42,563 nucleotides of DNA, taken from contig JBFWMM010000023.1 in NCBI GenBank assembly GCA_050251615.1, forward strand, positions 1 to 42,563, given 5' to 3'. Made by a program: the position numbers and the translations under genes. The notes below the pieces were generated by a model. That model was not told the origin of the DNA. It worked only from the letters and a program-made list of their open reading frames with translations, and made no database searches. The stretch is from Sedimentisphaera sp050251615 (GTDB lineage: Bacteria; Planctomycetota; Phycisphaerae; Sedimentisphaerales; Sedimentisphaeraceae). Within the stretch, counting starts at the first letter, position 1. The number at the start of each line of letters is the position of its first letter. Shown here piece after piece: positions 24,196 through 34,301 of this stretch.

Positions 24196-25050
24196 ATGGC
24201 GATTAAAGTATATAGACCAACGAGTCCGGGCCGCAGAAACGCTTCTGTAATTGATTACAGAACCGTTCTGACCACCGGCAAGCCGGAAAAGACTCTCTGC
24301 AAGAGAATCAAGAAGACAGGCGGCCGCAACCACCACGGTAAGACGACATGTCGTTTCCGCGGCGGCGGCGCAAGAAAAATTTACCGCATTATCGACTTCA
24401 AACGCAATAAAGACGATATGGCGGCAACCGTACAGACCATCGAGTACGACCCCAACCGCAACTGCTTCATCAGCCTTATTCAGTATGAAGACGGCGAGAA
24501 GAGGTATGTTTTGGCGCCTGAAGGCCTCAAGATCGGCGCTAAGATCACAAGCGGTGACAGGTGTGAGCCGATTATAGGCAACAGCATGCCGCTGTACAGC
24601 GTACCGGTTGGTGTTGAGGTACACAATATCGAGATGAACCCCGGCCAGGGTGGCAAGCTTGTCCGCAGCGCCGGAGGCACTGCCCGTCTGATGGCAAAAG
24701 AAGGCGGCTGGGCATCTCTCGTTCTCCCGAGCGGCGAAATGAGAATGGTACGCGTCGAATGCCGTGCTACCGTCGGCCAGCTCGGCAACTCAGACTACCA
24801 GAACGTCAGCATAGGCAAGGCCGGACGCAAGCGTCATATGGGCATCAGGCCTCACGTTCGAGGTAAAGCGATGAACCCCGTAGCGCACCCGATGGGTGGT
24901 GGTGAAGGCAGAAGCAACGGTGGCCGTCACCCCTGTTCGCCCACAGGCGTGCTTGCCAAGGGCGGTAAGACCCGTTCCAAGAAGAAGGCAAGCAACAAGC
25001 GCATCATCAGGCGTCGTAAGAATAACCGTGGCCAGCAGTTAGTTCTCTAA
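24196..25050 (+). CDS. rplB: 50S ribosomal protein L2
   Basis: L2 is needed for subunit joining and peptidyl transfer. The 284-residue protein shows KKTGGRNHHGKTTCRFRGGG, IEYDPNRNCFISLIQY and the conserved C-terminal NPVAHPMGGGEGRSNGGRHP, which carries the His close to the catalytic centre. Length is slightly above the usual 275. Confidence 0.97.
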   Translation: MAIKVYRPTSPGRRNASVIDYRTVLTTGKPEKTLCKRIKKTGGRNHHGKTTCRFRGGGARKIYRIIDFKRNKDDMAATVQTIEYDPNRNCFISLIQYEDGEKRYVLAPEGLKIGAKITSGDRCEPIIGNSMPLYSVPVGVEVHNIEMNPGQGGKLVRSAGGTARLMAKEGGWASLVLPSGEMRMVRVECRATVGQLGNSDYQNVSIGKAGRKRHMGIRPHVRGKAMNPVAHPMGGGEGRSNGGRHPCSPTGVLAKGGKTRSKKKASNKRIIRRRKNNRGQQLVL

Positions 25051-25075
25051 CAGAAGATAAATAAAGGATAATTAA

Positions 25076-25342
25076 ATGGCACGATCGCTTAAAAAAGGAC
25101 CATTTGTTGATGACCATCTGATTGAGAAGGTTGTCAGGCAGATTGAAGCCGGCACAAAAAGGCCTATCAAGACTTGGTCTCGCAGGTCAACCATAGTTCC
25201 TGAATTCGTGGGTTACACTTTTGAAGTTCACAACGGCAGGATGTTCCACAAGGTCTTCGTTACTGAAGATATGGTAGGGCACAAGCTTGGTGAGTTCAGC
25301 CCCACGAGAAACTTCAGAGGACACGCTGATAAGAAGAAATAA
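25076..25342 (+). CDS. rpsS: 30S ribosomal protein S19
   Basis: S19 binds 16S rRNA in the head with S13. The 88-residue protein has the invariant RSLKKGPFVDDHL start, TWSRRSTIVPEFVG and KLGEFSPTRNFRGHADKK end. It lies between L2 and L22 as usual. Confidence 0.97.
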   Translation: MARSLKKGPFVDDHLIEKVVRQIEAGTKRPIKTWSRRSTIVPEFVGYTFEVHNGRMFHKVFVTEDMVGHKLGEFSPTRNFRGHADKKK

Positions 25343-25375
25343 TCGGCCAAAAGCCGACATTAAACAGGGTTTGCT

Positions 25376-25927
25376 ATGTTAAACGTTAAAAGATTAAATG
25401 AACTTATGGCCGATACCGGCGTCAAGGCGACAGATATTGCCGCGAAGCTGGAGAAACGCCATGGCGACAAGGCGCTTGCCGTCGCCGAGAAGTGGATAAA
25501 CGGCCTTATGAAGCCTGTTGCTACACAGGAAGACATCGAGGCTATCGCCAATCTGTTCTCTGTGGAAGCTGACGAGCTCAAGGCCTGGTCAGCAAAGCAT
25601 GTGTATGCTCCACAGTCCGCACGCAAAGTAAGGCTTGTTGCCGACCTCATCAGGGGCAGGCACACATCGGATGCTCTTGACATTCTAAAGTTTACCGAAA
25701 AGCGCGCGGCAACTTTCGTTTCGGAAGTACTTAAGAGCGCAATCGCCAACGCCGATGAGGCCGAGGCTGATATTGACAGCCTCTACGTTGCTGAATCCCG
25801 TGTTGACAGCGCCGGTAGAAGAATCGGCACTAAGGGGTTCATCCCGAAGGACAGAGGACGTGCTCATCCGATCAAGAAGGAAGCTTGTCATATTCATGTT
25901 ACCGTAGCGCAGATAGTAGAGGAATAA
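25376..25927 (+). CDS. rplV: 50S ribosomal protein L22 with N-terminal helix-turn-helix-like extension
   Basis: Residues about 73-183 are a normal L22, the tunnel-lining protein: AKHVYAPQSARKVRLVADLI, then VLKSAIANADEAEADIDSL and GFIPKDRGRAHPIKK. The first 71 residues are extra compared with the usual 110-residue protein. They read like a Cro/C1 (XRE) helix-turn-helix domain: RLNELMADTGVKATDIAAKL, then KWINGLMKPVATQEDIEAIA and ANLFSVEADELKAW, the order seen in HTH_3 proteins. The ATG 25376 has no better internal start before the L22 part, and the extension is in the same codon style as its neighbours. Whether the extension binds DNA, rRNA or nothing is unknown. Confidence 0.93.
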   Translation: MLNVKRLNELMADTGVKATDIAAKLEKRHGDKALAVAEKWINGLMKPVATQEDIEAIANLFSVEADELKAWSAKHVYAPQSARKVRLVADLIRGRHTSDALDILKFTEKRAATFVSEVLKSAIANADEAEADIDSLYVAESRVDSAGRRIGTKGFIPKDRGRAHPIKKEACHIHVTVAQIVEE

Positions 25928-25931
25928 TCAG

Positions 25932-26666
25932 ATGGGACAGAAGACTTCCCCGATCGGTTTCAGAACCGGTATCAGACTTGACTGGCAGAGTACCTGGTTC
26001 GCACGCAAGCAGAACTTCGGAGACTTCCTTGTTGAAGATTGCAAGATTCGCAAATTCGTTGAGAAGAGATACAACGGGGTACCCTATTCGGCCGTTGCAA
26101 GGACAGAGATTGCAAGGACTCCCAGCGAAGTAAAGATTACACTGCACACCGCGAGGCCTGGTATGGTTATCGGCCCCAAGGGTGCTGAAATAGATAAAGT
26201 ACGCGGCGAGATAGAGGCCCTCATCAATCGCAAGGTGAGTGTCAACGTGGTTGAAGTGAAAGATGCATCCTTCAACGCTAAACTCGTGGCAGATGCGATC
26301 GCTCAGCAGCTCAGCAGGCGTGCCTCATTCAGGCGCGTGCTGAAGATGCAGTGCGAGCAGGTTATGAACGCCGGCGCTCTTGGCGTTAAACTTATGGTTT
26401 CAGGCCGTCTCGGCGGCGCAGAAATCGCGCGTACAGAATCAACGAAGCTCGGTTCTATCCCGCTTCAGACAATCGACGCAAACGTGGACTACGCAACGGC
26501 TCTGGCCCACACTACCTACGGCGTTATCGGCGTAAAGGTGTGGATTTACAGAGGCAAGTTCGGCGAAGAGGTTCAGGCCCAGCCGCAACAGCGCAGGTTC
26601 CAGAAGGGCGGCAAGAGGGCTCCTCGTCGTGGTGACAAGGCAGAGAGAGCGCCTCGTAACGGCTGA
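25932..26666 (+). CDS. rpsC: 30S ribosomal protein S3
   Basis: S3 shapes the mRNA entry tunnel and has helicase function with S4 and S5. The 244-residue protein begins GQKTSPIGFRTGI, has a KH domain with GMVIGPKGAEIDKVR, and the C-terminal domain SGRLGGAEIARTE. The tail is a basic, Arg/Lys/Gly-rich extension (RRFQKGGKRAPRRGDKAE). It starts 4 nt after rplV. Confidence 0.97.
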   Translation: MGQKTSPIGFRTGIRLDWQSTWFARKQNFGDFLVEDCKIRKFVEKRYNGVPYSAVARTEIARTPSEVKITLHTARPGMVIGPKGAEIDKVRGEIEALINRKVSVNVVEVKDASFNAKLVADAIAQQLSRRASFRRVLKMQCEQVMNAGALGVKLMVSGRLGGAEIARTESTKLGSIPLQTIDANVDYATALAHTTYGVIGVKVWIYRGKFGEEVQAQPQQRRFQKGGKRAPRRGDKAERAPRNG

Positions 26667-26709
26667 TTCGAAGATAGTAACACTGAAAAATTAGTACGAG
26701 GATAAGATT

Positions 26710-27132
26710 ATGGCTTTAATGCCTAAAAGAGTTAAATACCGCAAGCAGCAGAGGGGCAAGAATCGTGGAAACGCTTGCCGCAACAACTTCGTTGCTTTTG
26801 GAGAATACGGAATCCAGGCTCTCGAACATTCCTGGATTACAGCAAGGCAGATCGAGGCCGGACGTATCGCTGCGACTCACTACCTCAAACGCCAGGGTAC
26901 GATCCACATCAGGATCTTCCCGCATAAGTCCTACACCTCTACCCCGCTCGAAACTCGTATGGGTAAGGGTAAGGGTGAAATCGAGGGCTGGGTAGCAGTC
27001 GTAAGGCCGGGAACGGTTCTATACGAAATCTCCGGCGTTAGTGAAGATATGGCGCGCGCAGCACTGGCGAGAGTTGCTCACAAGATGCCTATCAGATGTC
27101 GTTTTTCCAAGAGAAAACACTCTCTTGTATAA
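26710..27132 (+). CDS. rplP: 50S ribosomal protein L16
   Basis: L16 organises the A-site region of the large subunit. The 140-residue protein has MPKRVKYRKQQRGKNRG at the start, RQIEAGRIAATHYLKR, RIFPHKSYTSTPLETRMGKG and GWVAVVRPGTVLYE. Length matches the family. Confidence 0.97.
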   Translation: MALMPKRVKYRKQQRGKNRGNACRNNFVAFGEYGIQALEHSWITARQIEAGRIAATHYLKRQGTIHIRIFPHKSYTSTPLETRMGKGKGEIEGWVAVVRPGTVLYEISGVSEDMARAALARVAHKMPIRCRFSKRKHSLV

Positions 27133-27145
27133 GGATCAATAAGAG

Positions 27146-27340
27146 ATGAAAGCATCAGAACTTAGAGAACTCAAAGCCGCGGACCTTCAGGTTAAGCTCG
27201 CGCAGATGCAGAAAAAGCTCTTTGAGCTAAGGTCGCAGTCTGTAACAGAGAACGTTGAGGATAAATTTGCCGTTTCCAAGTGTCGCAAGGAAATAGCAAG
27301 GATTAAAACCATAATAAATGAAAGCAAACTAAAGGCTTAA
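27146..27340 (+). CDS. rpmC: 50S ribosomal protein L29
   Basis: L29 is a two-helix protein next to L23 at the tunnel exit. The 64-residue product has ASELRELKAADLQVKLAQM, KKLFELRSQ and a C-terminal VSKCRKEIARIKTIINE, the normal pattern. It lies between L16 and S17. Confidence 0.94.
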   Translation: MKASELRELKAADLQVKLAQMQKKLFELRSQSVTENVEDKFAVSKCRKEIARIKTIINESKLKA

Positions 27341-27342
27341 TT

Positions 27343-27603
27343 ATGGAAAGTAAGACCCAAAACACAAAACGCGGGACTGTTGTCAGTCGCAGTGGTGATA
27401 AAAGCATCAGGGTGCAGATTGACTACAAAATCAAGCACCCCAAATATGGCAAGTACATCAGCCGACGCACGAAACTCGGCGTTCACGACCCCAAGAATCT
27501 CGCGGGTGTCGGTGATACGGTTGACATCGTAGCGTGCCGGCCGATCAGCAAGACAATCAGTTGGCGTCTTGTTGATGTAGTTGAAAAAGCGGTAATCGAA
27601 TAA
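27343..27603 (+). CDS. rpsQ: 30S ribosomal protein S17
   Basis: S17 is a primary 16S rRNA binder with an OB fold. The 86-residue protein shows KRGTVVSRSGDKSIRVQIDY, HPKYGKYISRRTKLGVHDP and GDTVDIVACRPISKTISWRL. It starts 2 nt after the L29 stop. Confidence 0.95.
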   Translation: MESKTQNTKRGTVVSRSGDKSIRVQIDYKIKHPKYGKYISRRTKLGVHDPKNLAGVGDTVDIVACRPISKTISWRLVDVVEKAVIE

Positions 27604-27620
27604 TCGGTGAGGATACTGAA

Positions 27621-28010
27621 GTGATACAGCAAGAAACAATGCTCGAAATCGCCGATAACAGCGGCGTTAAGACTGCGCAGTGCATCAAGGTGCTCGGTCG
27701 TGGTGCATCGAGGACGGGTAAGGATACAAGGCCCGGCGCAGGAGTGGGCGATATCGTCTGCGTTGCTATCAAGAAGCATCTGCCCACATGCCAGCTCAAC
27801 CATAAGAAAGTGCATAAGTGCGTAATCGTTCGCACGAAGGCTCCGGTACGCCGCGCTGATGGCAGCTATGTTCGCTTTGACACGAACGCTGCTGTTATTA
27901 TCGATGCGGACAACAATCCCGTCGGCACACGTATATTCGGTGCCGTGGCAAGAGAGCTTCGCGAAAAGAACTTTATGAAGATCATTTCACTTGCAAGTGA
28001 AGTAGTGTGA
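27621..28010 (+). CDS. rplN: 50S ribosomal protein L14
   Basis: L14 forms intersubunit bridges. The 129-residue protein starts IQQETMLEIADNSGVKTAQC, contains GDIVCVAIKKHLP, and ends ELREKNFMKIISLASEVV. The start is GTG 27621 with GAGGATAC upstream. A short insert (LPTCQLNHKKVHKC) makes it a little longer than the usual 122. Confidence 0.96.
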   Translation: MIQQETMLEIADNSGVKTAQCIKVLGRGASRTGKDTRPGAGVGDIVCVAIKKHLPTCQLNHKKVHKCVIVRTKAPVRRADGSYVRFDTNAAVIIDADNNPVGTRIFGAVARELREKNFMKIISLASEVV

Positions 28011-28018
28011 GGCGATAA

Positions 28019-28351
28019 ATGGCAGCACGTATTAAAAAAGGTGATAAGGTCGTCGTTATCAGCGGCGCTAATAAAGACCGCAGGGGTGAAGTGCTCAAGG
28101 TCATCGAGGGCGAGAAAGTCGTTATCGAAGGTGTAAACCTGGCTAAAAAGCACGTTCGTCCCTCGCAGAAATATCCGCAGGGCGGTCAGATTACGGTGGA
28201 GCAGCCGGTGCATATCAGCAATGTAATGCCCGTAAACCCCACTACTGACAAGGGCACAAGGGTTAAATTTGTAACTGAAGACAATGGTGCGAAGAACAGA
28301 CTCGCACAAGACGGAACTGTCCTTGGCGTTGTACGCAAGGGCAAAGCATAA
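28019..28351 (+). CDS. rplX: 50S ribosomal protein L24
   Basis: L24 starts 50S assembly. The 110-residue protein has the KOW motif KKGDKVVVISGANKDRRGEV, then EGVNLAKKHVRPSQ and the end region KNRLAQDGTVLGVVRKGKA. It starts 8 nt after rplN. Confidence 0.95.
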   Translation: MAARIKKGDKVVVISGANKDRRGEVLKVIEGEKVVIEGVNLAKKHVRPSQKYPQGGQITVEQPVHISNVMPVNPTTDKGTRVKFVTEDNGAKNRLAQDGTVLGVVRKGKA

Positions 28352-28365
28352 GACAGGTGGCGTAA

Positions 28366-28905
28366 ATGGCGCGTTTGAAAGATTTATACAAATCTAAGAT
28401 AGCTGCAGATATGCAGGCTAAGTACGGGTACAAGTCGGTAATGGCTATACCTAAAATCGAAAAGATCGTTGTATCGATGGGTGTCGGTAAGGCGATCCAG
28501 GATAAGAAGTACCTTGAGCAGGCAGTCAAGGATATGACAGCCATCACAGGTCAGAAGCCGCTCATTTGCAAGGCGAAGATTAGCGTGTCTAACTTCAAAC
28601 TGCGTGAAGGTGAAGACATCGGTTGCAAGGTAACGCTCCGTGGCGAAATTATGTATGAGTTCCTCGACAGGTTCGTCAATCTCGCTGTACCGCGAGTGAA
28701 GGACTTCCGTGGTCTCAACGCAAAGAGCTTCGACGGCCGCGGCAATTATTCTGTCGGCTTTAACGAGCAGAACATTTTTCCCGAAGTTGACCCGGTGAGT
28801 ATGATGACTCCGCAGGGTCTGAACATAACAGTCGTTACAACCGCACAGACCGACGATGAGTGCCGCGAAATGCTGCGCATGTTCGGTATGCCGTTCAAGA
28901 GTTAA
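28366..28905 (+). CDS. rplE: 50S ribosomal protein L5
   Basis: L5 binds 5S rRNA and contacts tRNA in the P site. The 179-residue protein has ARLKDLYKSKIAADMQAKYG, PKIEKIVVSMGVGKA, AKISVSNFKLREGEDIGCKV and GRGNYSVGFNEQNIFPEVD, the family landmarks. Confidence 0.97.
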   Translation: MARLKDLYKSKIAADMQAKYGYKSVMAIPKIEKIVVSMGVGKAIQDKKYLEQAVKDMTAITGQKPLICKAKISVSNFKLREGEDIGCKVTLRGEIMYEFLDRFVNLAVPRVKDFRGLNAKSFDGRGNYSVGFNEQNIFPEVDPVSMMTPQGLNITVVTTAQTDDECREMLRMFGMPFKS

Positions 28906-28923
28906 AGAAAGTCGGAGTGAATT

Positions 28924-29109
28924 ATGTCAACTAAGGCACTTGAAAACAAGGTCAAGAAGACACCTAAGTTCAAGGTAAGAGGCTACACGAGATGTGAGCT
29001 TTGTGGCAGGTCAAGAGCGGTTTACAAAAAATTCAAGATATGCCGTGTGTGCTTCAGGACTCTCGCTAACGAAGGCAAGATTCCGGGCGTAAAAAAGGCC
29101 AGCTGGTAA
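28924..29109 (+). CDS. rpsZ: 30S ribosomal protein S14, zinc-binding type
   Basis: S14 is a late-assembly protein of the 30S head. The 61-residue product is the short zinc-ribbon form with CELCGRSRAVYKKF and CRVCFRTLANEGKIPGVKK (two CX2C pairs). The symbol rpsZ (rpsN type Z) marks this form rather than the longer zinc-free paralogue. Confidence 0.96.
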   Translation: MSTKALENKVKKTPKFKVRGYTRCELCGRSRAVYKKFKICRVCFRTLANEGKIPGVKKASW

Positions 29110-29133
29110 GAGAAAGAACAGGGAGATTTATAA

Positions 29134-29532
29134 ATGAGCATGAGCGATCCCATAGCAGATATGCTGACGAGAATCCGCAATGCCGTCAGTGCGAGGAAAG
29201 CCGAAGTTATCGTCAAGGCCTCGAACGTGAACGAAGGTATTGCAGCTGTTCTGAAGAGTGAAGGTTTTATCAACGGTTTCGACCGTATTGATGATGGCAC
29301 ACAAGGTGTTATCCGTATCAAACTGAAGTACTCCGATGAAGGCGCAGCTGTCATAAATGAAATAATTAGAGTAAGTAAGCCCGGCAGAAGAGTCTATAGC
29401 TCAGCTACTGACCTTCCCAAGATACTCGGCGGAATGGGTATTTCCATTCTATCGACGAGTAAGGGTGTAATGAGTGATGTTTCCTGCCGCAAGAATAGTG
29501 CCGGTGGTGAAGTAATATGCACGGTGAGCTGA
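29134..29532 (+). CDS. rpsH: 30S ribosomal protein S8
   Basis: S8 is a core 16S rRNA binder and in enterobacteria the repressor of the spc operon. The 132-residue protein has SDPIADMLTRIRNAVSARK, FINGFDRIDDG and the C-terminal GGMGISILSTSKGVMSD; the signature Ser-Thr-x-x-Gly is present. Regulation here is not evident. Confidence 0.96.
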   Translation: MSMSDPIADMLTRIRNAVSARKAEVIVKASNVNEGIAAVLKSEGFINGFDRIDDGTQGVIRIKLKYSDEGAAVINEIIRVSKPGRRVYSSATDLPKILGGMGISILSTSKGVMSDVSCRKNSAGGEVICTVS

Positions 29533-29533
29533 T

Positions 29534-30100
29534 ATGAGTCGTATAGGTAAAAAAACAATTGAGATCCCCGCAGGTGTGAGCGTTGTGCTTGACGGCGGTA
29601 AGATTAAAGTAAAAGGCCCCAAAGGCGAGCTCATGGAGAATACCTTCCCGGGTATCGACGTTCTCGTTGAAGGCAACAGCGTAACAGTATTAAACACCGA
29701 TGAATCAAGCCGCGAGCTTAAAGCTATGCATGGCACGATTCGAGCCCTTATCAATAATATGATAATCGGTGTCTCAACCGGCTTCACTAAAAAGATGCAG
29801 ATCTTCGGTACCGGTTACAGCGTTAAAGAACAGGGCGGTAAGCTCATTCTTAATGTTGGCTACTGCCACACTGTTGACTTGCAGATGCCCAAGGGTGTTG
29901 CTGTAGAGATTAAAACCGGAGCTACAAAGGGTAATGAAGTGCCCGCGGAGTTCTCCCTCTCTGGCAACGACAAGCAGGTTCTCGGGCAGTTCGCTGCCGT
30001 GGTCCGCAGTAAACGTCCGCCGGAGCCGTACAAAGGCAAGGGCATAAGGTATAGAGACGAAGTCGTCCGCCGCAAGGTCGGCAAGGCGTTCGGTTCATAA
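29534..30100 (+). CDS. rplF: 50S ribosomal protein L6
   Basis: L6 lies near the factor-binding site. The 188-residue protein starts SRIGKKTIEIPAGVSVVLDG, has duplicated alpha/beta domains, and shows PPEPYKGKGIRYRDEVVRRK at the end, the family signature. It starts 1 nt after rpsH. Confidence 0.97.
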   Translation: MSRIGKKTIEIPAGVSVVLDGGKIKVKGPKGELMENTFPGIDVLVEGNSVTVLNTDESSRELKAMHGTIRALINNMIIGVSTGFTKKMQIFGTGYSVKEQGGKLILNVGYCHTVDLQMPKGVAVEIKTGATKGNEVPAEFSLSGNDKQVLGQFAAVVRSKRPPEPYKGKGIRYRDEVVRRKVGKAFGS

Positions 30101-30132
30101 TCACGCTGTGAAACTTAATTTCAGGCAATAAG

Positions 30133-30495
30133 ATGAATAAGAAACAAAAACAGACAAAGCAGAGGCGTATATATAAGGTTCGCAAGAAGGTTCGTGGTAC
30201 GGTTGAACGTCCCAGGCTTTCGGTGTTCCGTTCCAACAGGAACATATCCGCCCAGATTATTGACGACTTCAACGGCGTAACTCTCGTTTCCGCGAGTTCG
30301 CTTCAAGAAGATGTAAAGAGTGATATAAAGGTTGCCGGCAATGTCGAAGCGGCTAAGGCCGTCGGTGCGATTCTCGGTAAGCGTGCAACTGAGGTAGGAA
30401 TCAGGGCTGTACGCTTCGACAGAGGCTCGTACAAGTACCATGGCAGAGTGAAAGCTCTTGCTGACGCCGCCAAAGAAGCAGGACTTGTATTCTAA
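30133..30495 (+). CDS. rplR: 50S ribosomal protein L18
   Basis: L18 brings 5S rRNA to the large subunit. The 120-residue protein has RIYKVRKKVRGTVERPRLSV, FRSNRNISAQIIDDFNG and the C-terminal VRFDRGSYKYHGRVKALADA, as expected. Confidence 0.96.
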   Translation: MNKKQKQTKQRRIYKVRKKVRGTVERPRLSVFRSNRNISAQIIDDFNGVTLVSASSLQEDVKSDIKVAGNVEAAKAVGAILGKRATEVGIRAVRFDRGSYKYHGRVKALADAAKEAGLVF

Positions 30496-30513
30496 AGGAC
30501 AATCGGAGAAGAT

Positions 30514-31020
30514 ATGGCTGAAGCAACTAACAAGTATATGGCTCAAAACGAATCTGGTTTTGAGGATCAGGTAGTAAAGATATATCGCTGCGCTAAGGTA
30601 GTGAAAGGTGGACGCAGGTTCAGCTTCGCGGCGCTTGTGGTAGTCGGCGACAGAGAAGGAAATGTCGGTATCGGCTACGGCAAGGCAAACGAAGTGCCCA
30701 ACGCAGTGGAAAAGGCGCTCAAAGATGCGCGCAAGAATGTAATTAAAGTGGCTTTGAACAATGGTACTATCACACATCAAGTGGTGGGCAAGTGCCGTGC
30801 GACACGCGTAAAGCTGTTGCCGGCGAGCTCAGGTACCGGCGTTATTGCGGGCTTGAGCAGCCGTGCTGTTCTTGAGCTTGCAGGTGTTCACAACGTACTC
30901 AGCAAGATCTACGGGAGTACCTCTCCGAAGAACGTAGTTAAAGCAACCCTCGATGGGCTGCGTCAGCTGAAGAGCAAAGAAGAGGTACAATCTCTTCGCG
31001 GTGTAGAACTTGAACTCTGA
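30514..31020 (+). CDS. rpsE: 30S ribosomal protein S5
   Basis: S5 works in decoding accuracy with S4. The 168-residue protein has VKIYRCAKVVKGGRRFSFAA (typical RRxxKVxKGGRRF motif), VGIGYGKANEVPNAVEKA and SSGTGVIAGLSSRAVLELAG. In most bacteria rpmD (L30) follows; here rplO comes next after 18 nt, so L30 is absent from its usual place. Confidence 0.97.
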   Translation: MAEATNKYMAQNESGFEDQVVKIYRCAKVVKGGRRFSFAALVVVGDREGNVGIGYGKANEVPNAVEKALKDARKNVIKVALNNGTITHQVVGKCRATRVKLLPASSGTGVIAGLSSRAVLELAGVHNVLSKIYGSTSPKNVVKATLDGLRQLKSKEEVQSLRGVELEL

Positions 31021-31038
31021 AAAGGAATATAAGTCACT

Positions 31039-31488
31039 ATGTTAAGTCATGAGATAACAAATAACGCAGGCAAGAACAAAGTCCGTAATCGTATAGGGCG
31101 CGGACGCGGCAGCGGCAACGGCAAGACCAGTGGCCGCGGTCATAAGGGTCAGAAGTCCAGAGCGGGCTACTCAAAGAGGCCTATGTATGCCGGAGGTAAT
31201 ATCCCGGTATTCCGCAAGCTTCCGAGAGTTGGTTTCAGCAACTGCAACTTTGCCACCTGCTACGAAATCGTCAATGTTATGCAGCTCGAAAAGTACTTCG
31301 AAGACGGTTCTACCGTCGGTATGCAGCAACTTCTCGAAAGAGGACTTGTCGGCAATAAGCAGGGCAAGGTGAAAGTACTCGGTGATGGTCAGCTGACTAA
31401 AAAGCTTACCGTCGAGGCGCACAAGTTCAGCAAGAGTGCTGAAGAGAAAATCTCCAGCTGCGGCGGAACTGCAACAATCGTCGCCTGA
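31039..31488 (+). CDS. rplO: 50S ribosomal protein L15
   Basis: L15 is a late-assembly protein with a long basic N-terminal arm. The 149-residue product shows KNRIGRGRGSGNGKTSGRGH, KGQKSRAGYSKRPMYAGGN and a C-terminal VEAHKFSKSAEEKI. The position before secY is canonical. Confidence 0.96.
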   Translation: MLSHEITNNAGKNKVRNRIGRGRGSGNGKTSGRGHKGQKSRAGYSKRPMYAGGNIPVFRKLPRVGFSNCNFATCYEIVNVMQLEKYFEDGSTVGMQQLLERGLVGNKQGKVKVLGDGQLTKKLTVEAHKFSKSAEEKISSCGGTATIVA

Positions 31489-31513
31489 TAAGCAAAACAT
31501 GATAGGGTGAGCT

Positions 31514-32871
<1,358 letters not shown>

Positions 32872-32875
<4 letters not shown>

Positions 32876-33528
32876 TTGTGGTTCTTGTAGGCCCTCCCGG
32901 TTCCGGCAAAGGAACCCAGTGCAAGAGGCTTGCAGACAGGTTTTCTCTCGCTCATCTTTCGAGTGGAGACATCTTCAGGGCCGAAATCAGAAATAGTACA
33001 GAGCTTGGAGCAAAGGTAAAAGCCTTTATTGAAAGAGGCGATCTTGTTCCGGATGAGCTCGTGATCGATATGATGAAGGGCGCAGTAGCAGAGAAGAATT
33101 ATAATTGTATTCTCGATGGCTTCCCGCGCACGCTTTCGCAGGCAGAGCAACTTGATATCGCTCTCAACGCGGATAACAAAAAGATAGCTCTGGTCATAGA
33201 GCTGACAGTTGACGATAATGTTGTGGCGGACAGGATCTCCAGGAGAAGGGTATGCCCTTCTTGCGGAGCGGTTTACCATCTCGAAACCATCGTTCCGGCT
33301 GTCGAAGGAAAGTGTGATCAGTGCGGTGCGAATATTATTCACCGCGACGACGACAGGCAAGAAGTTGTGCTGGACAGGCTTAAAACCTATCACAGCCAGA
33401 CAAGCCCGATCATCGGATACTATCGCAACAGCGACACAACCTTCCGCACGGTTGATGCATCGCTGCCGATTGATGAAATTACGGAAGCTATTTCCAGAGA
33501 GATTGAAGAGATTGAGTCGAACGTATGA
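32872..33528 (+). CDS. adk: Adenylate kinase, zinc-lid form
   Basis: Adk equilibrates ATP + AMP with 2 ADP. The 218-residue protein has the P-loop GPPGSGKGTQC, the AMP-binding SSGDIFRAEI and LDGFPRTLSQAEQL, and a long LID with four cysteines (CPSCGAVYH and CDQCG), so it very probably binds zinc. It is translationally coupled to secY and overlaps map by 4 nt. Confidence 0.97.
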
Positions 33529-34295
33529 CACTCAAAACTGCTCAGGAAATAGAAAAAATGAGACTCGCGGGCTCGGTTGTTCGCGAAGTTCTAACAAAAA
33601 TTGAAGAAATGTGTATGCCTGGCGTTACGACGGCCCAGCTCGATGAGCTGGCCGAAGCAATCGCCGCAGAGCATGGCGCGGCTACCCTTTTCAAGGGTGT
33701 TCGCTCTCCTTATGCGAGAATCCCATTCCCCGGGGCGATCTGTTCGTCTGTAAACGAGCAGGTTGTTCACGGCATTCCATCGCAAAAGGCAAGGATATCC
33801 GATGGAGATATCGTGAGCGTTGATTTCGGTGTCAGGCTCAATGGCTACTGCGGCGACGCCGCCCAGACAATTGCAGTGGGTAATATCTCGCCCATCAAGC
33901 GGAAGCTGATGGATGTGACCATGGCAATTCTTGATCTGGCGGTTGAAAACATCGCCCCGGGTAAGAAGTGGAGTGAAGTGGCTGCGCTGATGCAGGCCAA
34001 GGCCGAAAGCAACGGCTTTTCCGTTGTCAAAGAGCTTGTGGGCCATGGCATTGGCAAAGAAATGCACGAATCTCCGCAGGTACCCAATTTTGTGGACCGT
34101 TCGACGCTTCTCGGCGATTTTACTCTGGAGCCCGGCCTCGTTATCGCGGTTGAGCCGATGATAAATTCAGGCAGAAGCGCTGTTAAAACGCTCCGCGATG
34201 GGTGGACAGTGGTAACCAGAGACGGCAAACCAAGCGCACATTTTGAACATACTATCGCAGTTACAGCTTCCGGTTGTGATGTTTTGACCGCATAG
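33525..34295 (+). CDS. map: Type I methionine aminopeptidase
   Basis: Map removes the initiator Met from nascent proteins after deformylation. The 256-residue protein has the pita-bread fold with the metal ligands in DGDIVSVDFGVRLNGYCGDA, GHGIGKEMHESP, and the Glu residues of AVEPMIN and HFEHTIAV. It lies between adk and infA in the usual spc/alpha order. Confidence 0.97.
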   Translation: MTLKTAQEIEKMRLAGSVVREVLTKIEEMCMPGVTTAQLDELAEAIAAEHGAATLFKGVRSPYARIPFPGAICSSVNEQVVHGIPSQKARISDGDIVSVDFGVRLNGYCGDAAQTIAVGNISPIKRKLMDVTMAILDLAVENIAPGKKWSEVAALMQAKAESNGFSVVKELVGHGIGKEMHESPQVPNFVDRSTLLGDFTLEPGLVIAVEPMINSGRSAVKTLRDGWTVVTRDGKPSAHFEHTIAVTASGCDVLTA

Positions 34296-34301
34296 GAATT
34301 T

